Positions 32,888-43,520 are shown, counted from the first letter of the stretch. The stretch is DNA of 64,000 nt from an uncultured bacterium (GCA_902776645.1 CACYQT010000009.1:1-64000), one strand, 5' to 3'. Made by a program: numbers and translations. The notes: generated by a model from the letters alone, not told the origin.

Positions 32888-35800
32888 CTATTCTCGGCCA
32901 GAATAGACTTTGACTTGTATGGAACTCGCCGCGGAACCGACGCCTTCGACTTTTATGTGATTCCCTTTGCCTTTGATGCGAAGGCTCGTCTTGACCTCAA
33001 ATGATTCAACTTGTTTTCCCGCTCCGTCATAGACGCTGCATTTGCCATCGGGACTAATCAGCACATGTTCCTTGTCGCGAAGATTGACGGGAAGCTCTAT
33101 ACGGCTTCCGTTGAATTCAACCTTCACATTTCCGAGTCTCATGTCTTGTTTTTCACTGCCAACTATCTGCGGGATGTTGTCGCCTTTATGCAACCCACGC
33201 ATGTCCGCCAGCGCGACAGAGCATTCGTTGTATATCGGTAGTCCGTTGTAGAGAACGATGAAGCATTTGACTTTCTTGAAGTCGAAACCATGCATTGCGT
33301 CAGAGAGCGGCAGGCAAAGCGTCCGCCATCCCGTGAAATCAATCGTCTGGATCCAGTCGATGTATTTGCCGTTTTCGTCCCAGAATTGAATCCGTAGCTT
33401 TTCGCCACCGCCATCGCCGTTCAAATTCAGCAGTATCCTGTCATAGGCGGAAAGATCAAGGCCATTCGCGAATGTAATCCCCTTCGATGTCCAATCGCCG
33501 CCGGCGGAATTCAACGATTTGAAAAGCACGCCTTTTCCATTGATATTACGTCCTTTCGGAGCCGCCTCCATGGAGGCGAGAGCGCCATTGGCATGAGTAC
33601 CCGATGCATCGCGCAGAAGTCCACTTCCGCTGACGAATTTACCATATATATTTTCCGCGCCTTCCGCGAAGGCGGCGGGATCGGCAAAATCCATAATGGA
33701 TTCACCAACATTCGCCCCAACCGTCATAGGAGCGTCACCGACAACATGCGTCAACACGATTACGGCAGGCGCGGATTCATCCGCGCCATATCTCGCGAAA
33801 TCGAAATTCTTCTCAAACGCAGTTTCTCCAATGGAAACGAACGACGGCGGCAGCACAGGCATCAGCTCCATATTGCCGAGCATTGTGCGAAGCGCATCTC
33901 TGTCGCCACGAAGCATCCTGTAATCCGTCGGCTCTGGCTCAGCAGGTTCTTTGTACTTGAATGTGAAGATCGTTTCACCTCTGAAAATACATGTCAACTC
34001 GCAACGCGCATCACCATTGCCACCATCCGCCTTCAGATCAACACGGTTCATGCCTTTTGCAAACTGTGGCGGAACGGGCCCCTTGCGGCTCATGATAAGA
34101 CCGCCGTTGCGTTCGAAGACGTTGATCGTCCCGTCCGCATGCCATTCCGCATAGTCGTTTGCTTCCAACAAGATAGGTAGCGTCACATCCGTTCCATCAA
34201 CGCTGACGATCGGATGCTTTAGCGAAACATTATATTCTTTCAATGCCTCAACTGGGCCGACGAGCACATGACTGTCCCTCTTCGGCGGCATGTCGTTCAG
34301 CAACAGGCTGACTCCCGTGACTTCACCATAAGGATATGGACGATAGAGCGGAGCATGCGCCTGGTATGGCCATTTGTAATCGAAATAGCGTTCATCCTCC
34401 GCCCTGTCGAGAATAAAGCATTTCCATCCCGTGAAATCCAAAACGATATAGTTCTCCCGAACACTGCCTCTGGCCGTTGTGCTGTTGAGCTGCACATTCA
34501 GGACACCGCCCTGCCCGTCCGCCTTCACCCACACGCACAGAGGACGCTTATCCAATAGCGAGATAGGCTTGTCGAACTCATAGCTGAAATGGCAGCTCTG
34601 AGAGCGTTCATTGGATTTGTTGTCAAACGAAAGATCGATTGCGGCAGTGCCTTCAGGCGTCTTTTCAGAGGAGACAGCTATCGCACCCTCTGTCGAAAGC
34701 TTCTTGAAGGGAATGCCTTCCGTACAATCCGCAATCACAAGATTGTCGTCGGCAGCATGCTTTGCAATTGACGGGAGCGCACGGATACGCAGAATTGGTG
34801 ACTGTGCGTCGTATGGATTTTCGAACGTTTGCCCAAGCGGCGCAACAAGCGTGCCATCTGCATGAAGCACAAATGGCCCGGAATAGCTCTGACGGACAAT
34901 TTTCCACGAATCGCCATCAGGCAGCAATGCATGGCGCATCTTCCTGTCATAGAGTTCTTTGCAGATATTTTGCGGAAGCAGGCGTTCCTGTTTGATTTTA
35001 TCACACAACCTTATATAACGAAGCATCTCATTCATGCGTTTGTTGGCGTAGTACTGCCCATAGTCCACTTGGACAGAAATCGGACTGCTGGTGGCCGCCG
35101 CTTTGAGACAGAGAAGCTCCAATTCATCAGGCGTCGCCGCGTTCGTGCTTGGTGACCAGACATGCGCCCTATACCAGCCAACGTCGCCCGTAAACATGTT
35201 ATAGGAATGTAGAACGGGAATATAGCCTTTGAAGCGCATGGTATAGACATCGCGACCATAGTACATCGGATCGAACGCGGGGGCGCCGCGCACAATCGAA
35301 TGCCACGAATTATGCGTATAGAGATTGTTGCCTCCCGCAAAGACAGGCTTGTGGAGACGCGCTTGCAACGCATTGACGAAACGGCCCGTATTGCGCCATT
35401 TTGGCGACTGCGGAATCCACTCCTCGCCAGCGTCGAAATAGACCATGTCGGCGGAAGTTTCGTTGAGAACATAGGCCTGCCGCTCGATAATTTCGTCAAA
35501 AAGCGTGCTTTCGATGTCCGGAGCATAGATGCATCCTCCCCATATCGGCCAGCAGTTCACGATAAGACCTATCTTCTGGCCCGCTTTGCAGGTCTGGCGG
35601 TTGGTTCCTCTGAAGCCGCGTTCGCAATTCTGGAAGGTATTGTCGGTATGGGATTTGTAGCGGACAATCTCACCGTTGACATAGAGGTCGCCATCCGTCT
35701 CAGGCCAGTCTTTCAGCGGCCCTTCGACTTCTATGGTGGTTGCCTGGTCGTCGAGATCTTTCGTAAGGATTGCGAATTGTTTCTGGAGAAGGCGGCTATC

Positions 35801-37303
35801 CGCAACTGGCGTGATATGTTTGTCACGCATACCGAGCCGTCCGCCCCATCCGATCATGCCCTGCATGGAGTGCAGACCGAAGAGGAGTCCTGCCGCATGG
35901 ATTTTATCCGCCACGGCTTTGAGGCTTTTCATGCCGTTTGGATATGTGCTCTTGTGTGGCTCGTAAGTAGGCGAGCTGTCGTACCATCCATCGGTCATTT
36001 CAATGCAACCGAATCCGCCTTTTGCAAAATCGATGACCTCTTCGACGTTCTCTTCGGTGACCCGCCCCGCCATCATGTAGGAAGCAGTCCGGGCTGGATG
36101 TTTCCGAAGCCAGATACCATCTCTCGTAAAATGCGGAAGCCCCTGCTCGATTTCAATGTTCTCCGCGCAATCCTCCGCCTCAGCGGACGGCAATGCGGCG
36201 AAAGCCACCTTTGCGCCAAGCAGTCTAAATTCGCGGTAGGCCCTGCCCTGGAAGAACATACCGCCGCCATTTTCTTTTTTGGTCTGGATATAGGCATCAA
36301 TGCCGTTGCCCGTCGCCGATGACGCATGCGTATCATCATTGCAAGAGAACAGGAACGCGCAGAAATCCCCCTTGTGGGCGATATTCATAAGACCGCCGTG
36401 CCGTTCGGTGAGATTGAGGCAGATATTGAAGAAAGTCACCTCTGAAACATCGCCTAGATTTTCTCGTATCAGGCTTATTGTAAAATACTTGGGATATGTT
36501 TTGATGAACAGGTCCATGAATCGCCGTTCTTCATCGAAGGAGACATGCATGTACTCGCCGTCGAAGGTGACATAGTCAGGCAGCAAATCCCCCATGGACT
36601 TTGAGACGGCCTTGAACATAGTGGTCGTCACACCAAGCATGTCGTTGCCGTTGCGGAGATCGATGAGTTCCGTAGTCGCTCCCGAACCATGAAAAACCAA
36701 CTGCATGCTTTCATTTGCAATGACATAGGATTTTGCCAACTGCTCCTGATACTTGTCCTTTTCGATTTTCATGTCTCCTACCTCGATTTTTGATAGCCGG
36801 GCGGCAACTAAGCATAAAACTATGTGGGATACATCTTTGATATCGGTGTCAAGAATCGTGTTGAATGCCATCCATTCAGACTGTCTGGTTACATTGAGCA
36901 ACCGTCTCACGATATACCCGCCGGTCTTCAGATAAATATAAGCACCTATGTATCCGCTACTTCCACGAATTTTTCCGCTTATCCGATAACGAATGCCCGG
37001 CCCAGGGACGATGGCGTTGCCGAGCATCAGGCTCGCCTCGCCCTGTCCGACGCCATTTTCGGTGACGCGGACATACGGCATTCCGTCCTCCTCCATCATT
37101 TCCAGCCTGCCAACAAGATAAACATTCAGGCTCCATTTGGACGGCATCTTACCGCCTGGCACTTCCCAGACTCCATATCCCTTGTCTTCATGCGCGGGTA
37201 TCAAAACATCCGTAAGCGTCCTAAAATCACAGGCTTCCTCCAAAATTCCCTGCGCAACTACTGTAGAAACAATAGCTAAAAATATAGAAACCGACAGTTT
37301 CAT
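32888..37303 (-). CDS. Very large secreted glycosidase-like multidomain protein
   Basis: Exported protein of 1471 residues. A signal peptide (KLSVSIFLAIVSTVVAQG) is followed by a jelly-roll/CBM-like module (about 20-190), a beta-sandwich region (about 200-390), and a TIM-barrel-like core (about 395-830) with DGIWLRKHPARTASYMM, GCIEMTDGWYDSSPTYEP, GLLFGLHSMQGMIGWGG and ADMVYFDAGEEW. The order resembles alpha-galactosidase/GH31-GH36-type barrels, with DAGEEW as a candidate catalytic Asp region. The C-terminal 600 residues hold at least two carbohydrate-binding-like sandwiches (LCVWVKADGQGGVLNVQLN; ILLNLNGDGGGEKLRIQFW). No exact family is recognised. AGGGAA about 6 nt upstream fixes the ATG at 37303. 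Confidence 0.6.
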   Translation of the reverse strand: MKLSVSIFLAIVSTVVAQGILEEACDFRTLTDVLIPAHEDKGYGVWEVPGGKMPSKWSLNVYLVGRLEMMEEDGMPYVRVTENGVGQGEASLMLGNAIVPGPGIRYRISGKIRGSSGYIGAYIYLKTGGYIVRRLLNVTRQSEWMAFNTILDTDIKDVSHIVLCLVAARLSKIEVGDMKIEKDKYQEQLAKSYVIANESMQLVFHGSGATTELIDLRNGNDMLGVTTTMFKAVSKSMGDLLPDYVTFDGEYMHVSFDEERRFMDLFIKTYPKYFTISLIRENLGDVSEVTFFNICLNLTERHGGLMNIAHKGDFCAFLFSCNDDTHASSATGNGIDAYIQTKKENGGGMFFQGRAYREFRLLGAKVAFAALPSAEAEDCAENIEIEQGLPHFTRDGIWLRKHPARTASYMMAGRVTEENVEEVIDFAKGGFGCIEMTDGWYDSSPTYEPHKSTYPNGMKSLKAVADKIHAAGLLFGLHSMQGMIGWGGRLGMRDKHITPVADSRLLQKQFAILTKDLDDQATTIEVEGPLKDWPETDGDLYVNGEIVRYKSHTDNTFQNCERGFRGTNRQTCKAGQKIGLIVNCWPIWGGCIYAPDIESTLFDEIIERQAYVLNETSADMVYFDAGEEWIPQSPKWRNTGRFVNALQARLHKPVFAGGNNLYTHNSWHSIVRGAPAFDPMYYGRDVYTMRFKGYIPVLHSYNMFTGDVGWYRAHVWSPSTNAATPDELELLCLKAAATSSPISVQVDYGQYYANKRMNEMLRYIRLCDKIKQERLLPQNICKELYDRKMRHALLPDGDSWKIVRQSYSGPFVLHADGTLVAPLGQTFENPYDAQSPILRIRALPSIAKHAADDNLVIADCTEGIPFKKLSTEGAIAVSSEKTPEGTAAIDLSFDNKSNERSQSCHFSYEFDKPISLLDKRPLCVWVKADGQGGVLNVQLNSTTARGSVRENYIVLDFTGWKCFILDRAEDERYFDYKWPYQAHAPLYRPYPYGEVTGVSLLLNDMPPKRDSHVLVGPVEALKEYNVSLKHPIVSVDGTDVTLPILLEANDYAEWHADGTINVFERNGGLIMSRKGPVPPQFAKGMNRVDLKADGGNGDARCELTCIFRGETIFTFKYKEPAEPEPTDYRMLRGDRDALRTMLGNMELMPVLPPSFVSIGETAFEKNFDFARYGADESAPAVIVLTHVVGDAPMTVGANVGESIMDFADPAAFAEGAENIYGKFVSGSGLLRDASGTHANGALASMEAAPKGRNINGKGVLFKSLNSAGGDWTSKGITFANGLDLSAYDRILLNLNGDGGGEKLRIQFWDENGKYIDWIQTIDFTGWRTLCLPLSDAMHGFDFKKVKCFIVLYNGLPIYNECSVALADMRGLHKGDNIPQIVGSEKQDMRLGNVKVEFNGSRIELPVNLRDKEHVLISPDGKCSVYDGAGKQVESFEVKTSLRIKGKGNHIKVEGVGSAASSIQVKVYSGRE

Positions 37304-37381
37304 CTCTATTCCCTTGCCCCACATTTAGACATTTCCATGCTTAACAATAAAAGCGATGGAAAGACGGCTATGACGCGGCAG

Positions 37382-38086
37382 CTATTTGGCGGTCTTGAGC
37401 ACATCGGCGACCGTATAGCGGCCAGTGTCTTTGTTTTCAATCAGTTTTATTTGGAAATCAAGGATTTTCGGCAGGATGCTCTCCTTCGCGTAGAGGGCGG
37501 CGACTTCCGCCACTTTTTTGGCCTTGGAGAATTCACCGATGCGGCGGAGCGCGTCGATGTAGGCGAGATAGTTGTCGCCGGTCGTCCGCGCGATGGCGTC
37601 GCGTTCCATGTAGAGCTCCATCTGCTTGATGGCGAGCTTCCTGTATTCGTCCGATTTCTTCTTGTTCTTCAGGTCGTCCATGACCCATGCGGCTTTCATG
37701 TAGAGCATGAAGGAGGCAAAGGACGGGGCGTTGTCGGCGATTTCGATTTCGGCGGCACGGGCGAAGAGCGCGGCGAGATTGTCGGAAGCAAGCGGTTTGT
37801 CAAGCACTTCTGCGATTTTCTCACGTTTCCGTTCTTTGCCGATGTCCGGCCAGCAGTAATTGCATTTACGGCATAACTGTATCTGGTATTTCAATGTATC
37901 GCGCTTTTCGGGGGCGGGACGAAGATCAAGATCCATGGCGCCGCCACTCAAGAGTCTTTGAACGACAGTGACATGGACAGGCTGGCCGCACACGCCGCAG
38001 ATTTTCGTGTCCTCCTTTAGCGTGAGGGCGTGCATGGTGGCGGATATGATGAATAGGCATGTAAAAAGCAAAGATTGACGTTTCAT
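37382..38086 (-). CDS. DUF2225-like exported zinc-knuckle protein
   Basis: Protein of 234 residues with a signal-peptide-like start (MKRQSLLFTCLFIISATMHA). It has two Cys knuckles, CGVCGQPV and CRKCNYCWPD, spaced as in DUF2225 proteins, followed by a helical, TPR-like C-terminal half (AALFARAAEIEIADNAP, YRKLAIKQMELYMERDAI). DUF2225 has no assigned function. AGGAG lies 7 nt before the ATG at 38086; the frame is open to 38134. It is a lone gene, divergent from the phosphoesterase. Confidence 0.6.
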   Translation of the reverse strand: MKRQSLLFTCLFIISATMHALTLKEDTKICGVCGQPVHVTVVQRLLSGGAMDLDLRPAPEKRDTLKYQIQLCRKCNYCWPDIGKERKREKIAEVLDKPLASDNLAALFARAAEIEIADNAPSFASFMLYMKAAWVMDDLKNKKKSDEYRKLAIKQMELYMERDAIARTTGDNYLAYIDALRRIGEFSKAKKVAEVAALYAKESILPKILDFQIKLIENKDTGRYTVADVLKTAK

Positions 38087-38187
38087 GGGCGTCTCCTGTG
38101 GATTATGTCGTTTTTGACTGGATTTCATGACCATGAATAATTATATTGGTTGAATGTCATTTGACCAGTCGCCGCAAGAGAGAAAAT

Positions 38188-39066
38188 ATGGAAAGACGTG
38201 TTTTTTTGAAAATAATGACCGGAAGCGCATTGCTCCCGTGGAGGATGTTCGGGCAGGAGACGCCTGTCGCGGAAAGACAAAAACGCGACCGCAACAAAGT
38301 CGTGATCTTGTCGGACGCGCATGTGGGCGTAAGTTCCGGCCAATGGCAGCGCGACGGACTGGCGGCCCGTATCGCGACAATTCTGCAGATGGATCCGCTG
38401 CCCGGCTATGTGCTGATATTGGGCGACATGGCCTACGAACATGGCGACGTGGCGGACTACGAACTTTTCAAAGCGATGATGGAACCATTAGACAAGGCGG
38501 ACATCCCATGGTATCCCATGATGGGCAACCATGACGACCGTGACGCGTTCTTCTCCGTCTTCCCTGAACGGAAAAGCAATCTGGTGGCCGATCGGTTCGT
38601 GACGGTCGTCAGGACGCCGCGATCGGATTTCGTCCTGCTGGATTCGCTGAAAGACGGCAGAATCAGCGGGACAATTGACGAAAAGCAGCGGACATGGCTG
38701 AAATCGTTCTTGTCCAGACAGAAGAAATCGACGTTCATCTGCGCCCATCATTCGATTCATGACACGAAATTGCAGACACTTCTGGAAAAAACTCCATGCG
38801 TCGCCGGCTATTTCCACGGCCATCTGCACAGCTGGATCGAGACACGGACGAAAAAAGGTTTGTATTGCATATCCATCCCGTCAACAGGCCAATGGGGCGA
38901 CATCGGATATGCGGTTCTGACGCAGAACAGTCTGCGCGCGAAGCTGGATTCAACCATCGTCGACTACTATTATCCGATGCCGAAGGAGCCGCCGAAACCG
39001 GAATGGCTGGAACGGATCGGGCGGAAAAACGGCAACGAAGTGGTGATTCCGTTAGGGAAGGCATGA
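38188..39066 (+). CDS. Calcineurin-like metallophosphoesterase, probably Tat-exported
   Basis: Metallophosphoesterase of 292 residues. The five metal-ligand motifs are present: DAHVG, GDMAYEHGD, GNHDD, CAHHS and GHLHS. The N-terminus MERRVFLKIMTGSALLPW carries a twin-arginine RRxFLK signal followed by a short hydrophobic stretch, implying export in folded form. The family includes CpdA-like cyclic nucleotide and acid phosphatases; the substrate is unknown. A weak AGAGAAA precedes the ATG. A heptamer array starts 15 bp after the stop, followed by hairpin repeats. Confidence 0.82.
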   Translation: MERRVFLKIMTGSALLPWRMFGQETPVAERQKRDRNKVVILSDAHVGVSSGQWQRDGLAARIATILQMDPLPGYVLILGDMAYEHGDVADYELFKAMMEPLDKADIPWYPMMGNHDDRDAFFSVFPERKSNLVADRFVTVVRTPRSDFVLLDSLKDGRISGTIDEKQRTWLKSFLSRQKKSTFICAHHSIHDTKLQTLLEKTPCVAGYFHGHLHSWIETRTKKGLYCISIPSTGQWGDIGYAVLTQNSLRAKLDSTIVDYYYPMPKEPPKPEWLERIGRKNGNEVVIPLGKA

Positions 39067-39080
39067 GGCCGCTTCGCGGA

Positions 39081-39115
39081 GCTAAAGGCTTAAAGCTGAA
39101 AGCTTAAAGCTTAAT
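39081..39115. repeat. Heptamer array GCTTAAA x5
   Basis: Units GCTAAAG, GCTTAAA, GCTGAAA, GCTTAAA, GCTTAAT follow the phosphoesterase stop. The block is contained in a 336-bp gene-free stretch. Confidence 0.65.
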
Positions 39116-39143
39116 ACAATAGTTGGTTAGTGGTTAGTGGGTA

Positions 39144-39251
39144 GTCGGGAGGGTCCCGCTCCTGCGGGATCGGTGGTTCGTCGGGAGGGTCCCGCTCCTG
39201 CGGGATCGGTGGTTCGTCGGGAGGGTCCCGCTCCTGCGGGATCGGTGGTTA
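39144..39251. repeat. Three tandem 36-bp hairpin repeats
   Basis: Units start at 39144, 39180 and 39216 with period 36. Each contains TCCCGC-TCCT-GCGGGA, a 6-bp stem. GGTTAGTGG sequences flank the array on both sides (39125-39143 and 39245-39260). The remaining gene-free DNA to 39402 shows nothing further that is recognisable. Confidence 0.8.
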
Positions 39252-39402
39252 GTGGTTAATTGGTAGTAGCGAATGCTTAACATCTTAAGCGATAGATATC
39301 ATACAAAAGCAGTCTTTTACGATTCAGTGGTTTTGAAATTCACAGTTTATGATGACAGTAATAAACCATCACCAAAACAAGAAAATGAATAACAATCGTT
39401 CA

Positions 39403-42400
39403 ATGAAAACATGGAAATATTATTGTCTGGCGTGTCTTTGGGTCATGTTGGCCATGGCGCATGGTTATCAGTTCTCCGTCTGGCAGTCGCCTGAATTGCC
39501 AAAAGGCAAGATCGAGCAGGACGGCAAGCGGTTCAAACTGTCCATGACGAAAACGGCCGGAACGCGGAACTACACAATCGCCATCGGCAACACGCCGGAT
39601 GTGCAAGTCCCTTCACAATACAAACTTGCATTCAAGATTCGCGGCGGGAAGCTCAATCGGAACACACGGATCGGCGTCCATATTCTGACGGATCCGGGAG
39701 ACGGCAAGAAATGGATAACGCATCGTGCAGGCGAATTTTCCGGCGATTCGCAGGACTGGCGGACGGTCGTCATGGGATTGGACAGCGATTTCCATCTGGC
39801 GGACGCGATGTGGAAGGTCGTGCAGGTGAAATTCCATCTGCACGGCGACAAGAATCCGAACAGCTATTCGGAAATAGAAGTGAAGGACATCCGTTTTGTC
39901 AGCGCAGAAGAGCTTGGGCCAGAAGGCGTTAACTATATAGTGAAAATGAACCAGCGGTTGAAGACGGCAATGCAGCATCCAATTTATTCATCGTCCGCTC
40001 AACTGCTTCAGAAGCCTGTGGCGGTTTATTTTGATCTGGACAATGAAGACATGGAGGCGTTCATCCCGCCAAAGAACACGGAGAAAGTCTATCATGAGCG
40101 AAATTTGGACGGCGGGTTCCGCGGGTTGCTCATGCGCGGGATGGACAACCGTTATCGCGGGCAAGGCACGGTGGGGCTTGAGGTCCTGTTGCCGAATGAG
40201 GCGCATCTGATGGAACTTGTTGAAAAAGCGGAGGATGCGGATGTCATCGTCTATTCGCGCGCAAAGGCGGACAGTTCCGTGAAACATGTTCTGCCGGACA
40301 AGAAAATGATCGTGTTCGGGCCTGTCGCGGATGATGATGTGAAGGCTGTTCTGCCCGTCGAACTGACCTATTTGGACGCGCATGACTATGCGGCGCGAAA
40401 GCATGTGAAGCTTGCCAAAAAGCATCCGATTTTTGAAAAGGAAAAATTGAACAGCACCGCATTCGGTGTGTATTACGATCTGAAGCTAAAATCCGGAGCA
40501 AAACGCATTCTGGATTTCGAAGACGGAAAGCCATGCCTCGTGGAACGAAAAGGTGTCATCTACGCGGCGACAGGCCTTGGAACGCAACTGCTTCCGGATT
40601 CGTTCTACTACGACCGTTTTCTGCTGAAGGCGATTCTCTATCTGACTGGACGCGAAAAGAGCTTTGCGCGAATGGACGCGAACAAGGCGGCATTGGAGGA
40701 ATATGAGCAACAGGAAGTTGAAAAATATGTGGAGCACACAAAGATCTCCACGCCGGAAAGTTTATCGGGCACATGGCGCATGGGCATGTCCCACAGGAAC
40801 TTCGGTCGTTTTGGATACGGCGTTGGCGAGGGATTGCTATGCTGTTCGCTGCGAAAGGATTTGGGAGTGGAAAATGGCGCGCAGGCGTTTCGTCTGGACG
40901 TGCCGTCGCCGATGATAAAGGCGGAAGCGGGGCCGTCCACGCTGGAAGTGGAGAATGTCAGCTGGACAGGCAAGCGGATGAAATTGACAAACAGCGGTTA
41001 TGAATATTATCAGGAAGTGTCGTTGCTGTCGCCATTTGTGCGATATGATTTTCTACCGCGGACGATGGATTTGTCATTGGAGAATGTGGCGGAATACGCC
41101 GTGTTCCAGACAGGTTTGGACAACGATTTTCGTCAAGTCCGTTTGGCGGACAAGCCTGACTTCTATGTCCATAATCGTGACGGAAATCTGAAACAACCGT
41201 GGGTATTGCTGTATCGTCCTGGAGAGCAATGCCCTGTGCTGATGGTGTTCGATTCGTCGCCGACGCAGATGACGGCGCGCGTGGAGGATGGAAGCGTGAC
41301 GGGAATCCGTTTCACATGCGGCCATGGGCAGGGCTTTCTGCTATGCGGATGGCCGTTCGGGAGCCGTCCCGTCGATACATCGAACTGGATCCATGGCTTG
41401 CCTGAACAAGTTGTCATCAGGCTTGATTTGATGGCGCAGATGGCGTTGAGCTATCCGTCCGCCTGCGGTGAAATCTACAAGGTTGATCGCGATGCGAAAA
41501 AAGTCCGGATCATACAAAGAACGCATCACCGTTGGCAGCGGAATGAATGGGACATTCCGAAATTCGAATACGGAGTCATGCCGCCGCTGATGGCCTTCGC
41601 GGACGAAGAAGGCATTTTGGTTTCGAGGAATCTGGTGGACAACGATTCGCCGGCGGAGGGCGTTCTCGTCAATCTCCAGACCCCGACGCGTTTCGGCCCG
41701 ATGAAGGCCGTGCTCGGCCGTCCGACGTTGACGTATTCCATTGATTTGCCGAATGTTGAGGCCGACATCATGACGCCCGGCTACAAGGCGGACGACGGTT
41801 GGCTCAAGGAGGCGAACGACGCGTTCGCAGGCGGCGTGAAATGGTCGTGGGGCGGTGGCGCCAAATATGAAATCATGCGTTATGACTCGCCGAACGCCTA
41901 TCGTGGCGGCGACAACATGAATCCTTTCGGATGGCATTACGGGTTGTCGACGGCGTTGCAAGGCTATTTCATGCTGAACAAGGAGAACCGAGCCAAATTG
42001 CGCGAACGTGTGAACCATCGCTACATTGAGGCATTGGAACAGTATCAGTACAAGGCATTTGCGCGGCATCGCATTGAACCGTTCTCCGGACTGGCGTATC
42101 CTGTCATGTTCCGCAGCATCTACCCGCTCGGCGTGAATTACGCGGAAGGCGAAGGGACGAAATTCAACTACGGCGACTGCAACGAGGCAAGCATTCTGGA
42201 GACATGGGTAGGAGAGCTTTTGGCGAACCGCTTCGGTATGAAGTCGCTGATCCAGGCCAATTGGCCGTTCTATAAATATAATGTATTGCATCAGAAGGTG
42301 ATGGACGACTGGGCCTACCATGCTGGATCCTGCCGTGAAAACGGCGCGGGAGCATGGATCGACATGCTGAACGGCGAATACGCGGGCATGGTCTGCCATG

Positions 42401-43155
42401 CGCGGCTGGCCGCCATGATGGGCGACATCGCGGAGGAGGACGACGCCATCTACCGCGCGGCCAAACGGATTGTTCCGACGCTGATCCGCCTCCGCTACCA
42501 TAAATATCTCGGCGAGCCCGATGACATGACGGATGCGAAACGCACGATTTCGCTGATAACAGGTTTCGGCGAATACGGTGCGAAGACATATCCCAAACCG
42601 TTGCAAGTCAACAGCAACGTATTGGCGGCGATGGATTTGTTCGACTTCTCGCAGGGGGCGCCCGGCAGCCTTTTCCGTCTGTACATGAAATACGCCTTGG
42701 CGGAAGTCCAGTCGTACATGGAAATGGCGGCGCTGCCGGCGTTGGTCGGAAAGGACGGCTTCCGGTCGAATGGACGCTATATCCAGCCGATTGCGTATTT
42801 CATGACGCCCGCCATGAAACTGGAGGAATGGACGAATGACGTCATCGAGCTCAAACGGAAATCATGGACATTGGATTGGCCGGGCATGACGGCGGCATAT
42901 CCGCTGGCGTTGGCGATGTGGCGGAAGACGGCAGCCCCGATGGTGACCGTCTGCAAGGAGGCTGATGTGAAGGAGATGATGTTCGACGTGGAGAAACGAC
43001 GTCTGGACATGAAGGTTGACGCGACGGAAATGACGGAAATGGAGCTGTCCGCGCCGAAATCATTGAAAGTCAATGGGAAGCATGTGGGCGTCCTCGAGGA
43101 GACGATACGGCTGCCGTTGAAAAAAGGAGAAAATCACGTCGAGGCGTTGTATTAG
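39403..43155 (+). CDS. Very large secreted glycosidase-like protein
   Basis: Exported protein of about 1250 residues. A signal peptide (MKTWKYYCLACLWVMLAMAHG) leads into a CBM-like beta-sandwich (RNYTIAIGNTPDVQV to YSEIEVKDIRF), then a mixed region with VAVYFDLDNEDMEAF and a glutamine amidotransferase-like fold (DADVIVYSRAKADS). A long beta-rich middle follows, with an apparently alpha-helical toroid near the C-terminus (FGWHYGLSTALQGYFMLNK, EGEGTKFNYGDCNEASILETWVGELL, GAWIDMLNGEYAGMVCHARLAAMMGD). The general order is that of polysaccharide-active enzymes, but no GH or PL family is recognised. The ORF is open from 39349 with ATGs at 39349, 39385 and 39403; none has a good Shine-Dalgarno, and the start was set by the signal peptide. 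Confidence 0.6.
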   Translation: MKTWKYYCLACLWVMLAMAHGYQFSVWQSPELPKGKIEQDGKRFKLSMTKTAGTRNYTIAIGNTPDVQVPSQYKLAFKIRGGKLNRNTRIGVHILTDPGDGKKWITHRAGEFSGDSQDWRTVVMGLDSDFHLADAMWKVVQVKFHLHGDKNPNSYSEIEVKDIRFVSAEELGPEGVNYIVKMNQRLKTAMQHPIYSSSAQLLQKPVAVYFDLDNEDMEAFIPPKNTEKVYHERNLDGGFRGLLMRGMDNRYRGQGTVGLEVLLPNEAHLMELVEKAEDADVIVYSRAKADSSVKHVLPDKKMIVFGPVADDDVKAVLPVELTYLDAHDYAARKHVKLAKKHPIFEKEKLNSTAFGVYYDLKLKSGAKRILDFEDGKPCLVERKGVIYAATGLGTQLLPDSFYYDRFLLKAILYLTGREKSFARMDANKAALEEYEQQEVEKYVEHTKISTPESLSGTWRMGMSHRNFGRFGYGVGEGLLCCSLRKDLGVENGAQAFRLDVPSPMIKAEAGPSTLEVENVSWTGKRMKLTNSGYEYYQEVSLLSPFVRYDFLPRTMDLSLENVAEYAVFQTGLDNDFRQVRLADKPDFYVHNRDGNLKQPWVLLYRPGEQCPVLMVFDSSPTQMTARVEDGSVTGIRFTCGHGQGFLLCGWPFGSRPVDTSNWIHGLPEQVVIRLDLMAQMALSYPSACGEIYKVDRDAKKVRIIQRTHHRWQRNEWDIPKFEYGVMPPLMAFADEEGILVSRNLVDNDSPAEGVLVNLQTPTRFGPMKAVLGRPTLTYSIDLPNVEADIMTPGYKADDGWLKEANDAFAGGVKWSWGGGAKYEIMRYDSPNAYRGGDNMNPFGWHYGLSTALQGYFMLNKENRAKLRERVNHRYIEALEQYQYKAFARHRIEPFSGLAYPVMFRSIYPLGVNYAEGEGTKFNYGDCNEASILETWVGELLANRFGMKSLIQANWPFYKYNVLHQKVMDDWAYHAGSCRENGAGAWIDMLNGEYAGMVCHARLAAMMGDIAEEDDAIYRAAKRIVPTLIRLRYHKYLGEPDDMTDAKRTISLITGFGEYGAKTYPKPLQVNSNVLAAMDLFDFSQGAPGSLFRLYMKYALAEVQSYMEMAALPALVGKDGFRSNGRYIQPIAYFMTPAMKLEEWTNDVIELKRKSWTLDWPGMTAAYPLALAMWRKTAAPMVTVCKEADVKEMMFDVEKRRLDMKVDATEMTEMELSAPKSLKVNGKHVGVLEETIRLPLKKGENHVEALY

Positions 43156-43229
43156 TTTTTTCAAGTTGTTGCGCTACATTACATCAATGTGTTTTTCTGG
43201 CCACGAACAATCAAACAAAAGGAGCAACC

Positions 43230-43520
43230 ATGGGATTCTATGCTGATTTCTGGAAAAATTTCGTGAACTTTTCAGGGAAGACCGGTGTGAAGGACTTCTG
43301 GCTGACGGTGTTGGTCAATTTCATCATCAGCTCTGTGTTAGGTGTCATTTTTCCTGCCATCGCCGGACTCTTCGGTTTGGTGTGTCTGATTCCTTGCATC
43401 GCGATGTGCATTCGCCGTCTGCGTGACGGAGGTTTCAACCCATTGTTGATTCTATTGATACTGATTCCAGTCCTTGGCTGGCTGGCTTTGTTGGTTCTGT
43501 ACTGCATGCCGAGCAAGTGA
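43230..43520 (+). CDS. DUF805 family membrane protein
   Basis: Small inner-membrane protein of 96 residues. It has the DUF805 opening FWKNFVNFSGKTGVKDFW, two or three hydrophobic segments, the CIRRLRDGGFNP motif (compare RRLHDTG) and a C-terminal hydrophobic helix LLILLILIPVLGWLALLVLY. Function unknown. AAAAGGAG lies 6 nt before the ATG. The Gfo/Idh/MocA gene follows after 17 bp. Confidence 0.88.
   Translation: MGFYADFWKNFVNFSGKTGVKDFWLTVLVNFIISSVLGVIFPAIAGLFGLVCLIPCIAMCIRRLRDGGFNPLLILLILIPVLGWLALLVLYCMPSK

Noticed and set aside
39144-39251. 36-bp repeats as a CRISPR array
   Set aside because: Units are directly adjacent with no unique spacers and no cas genes are present.
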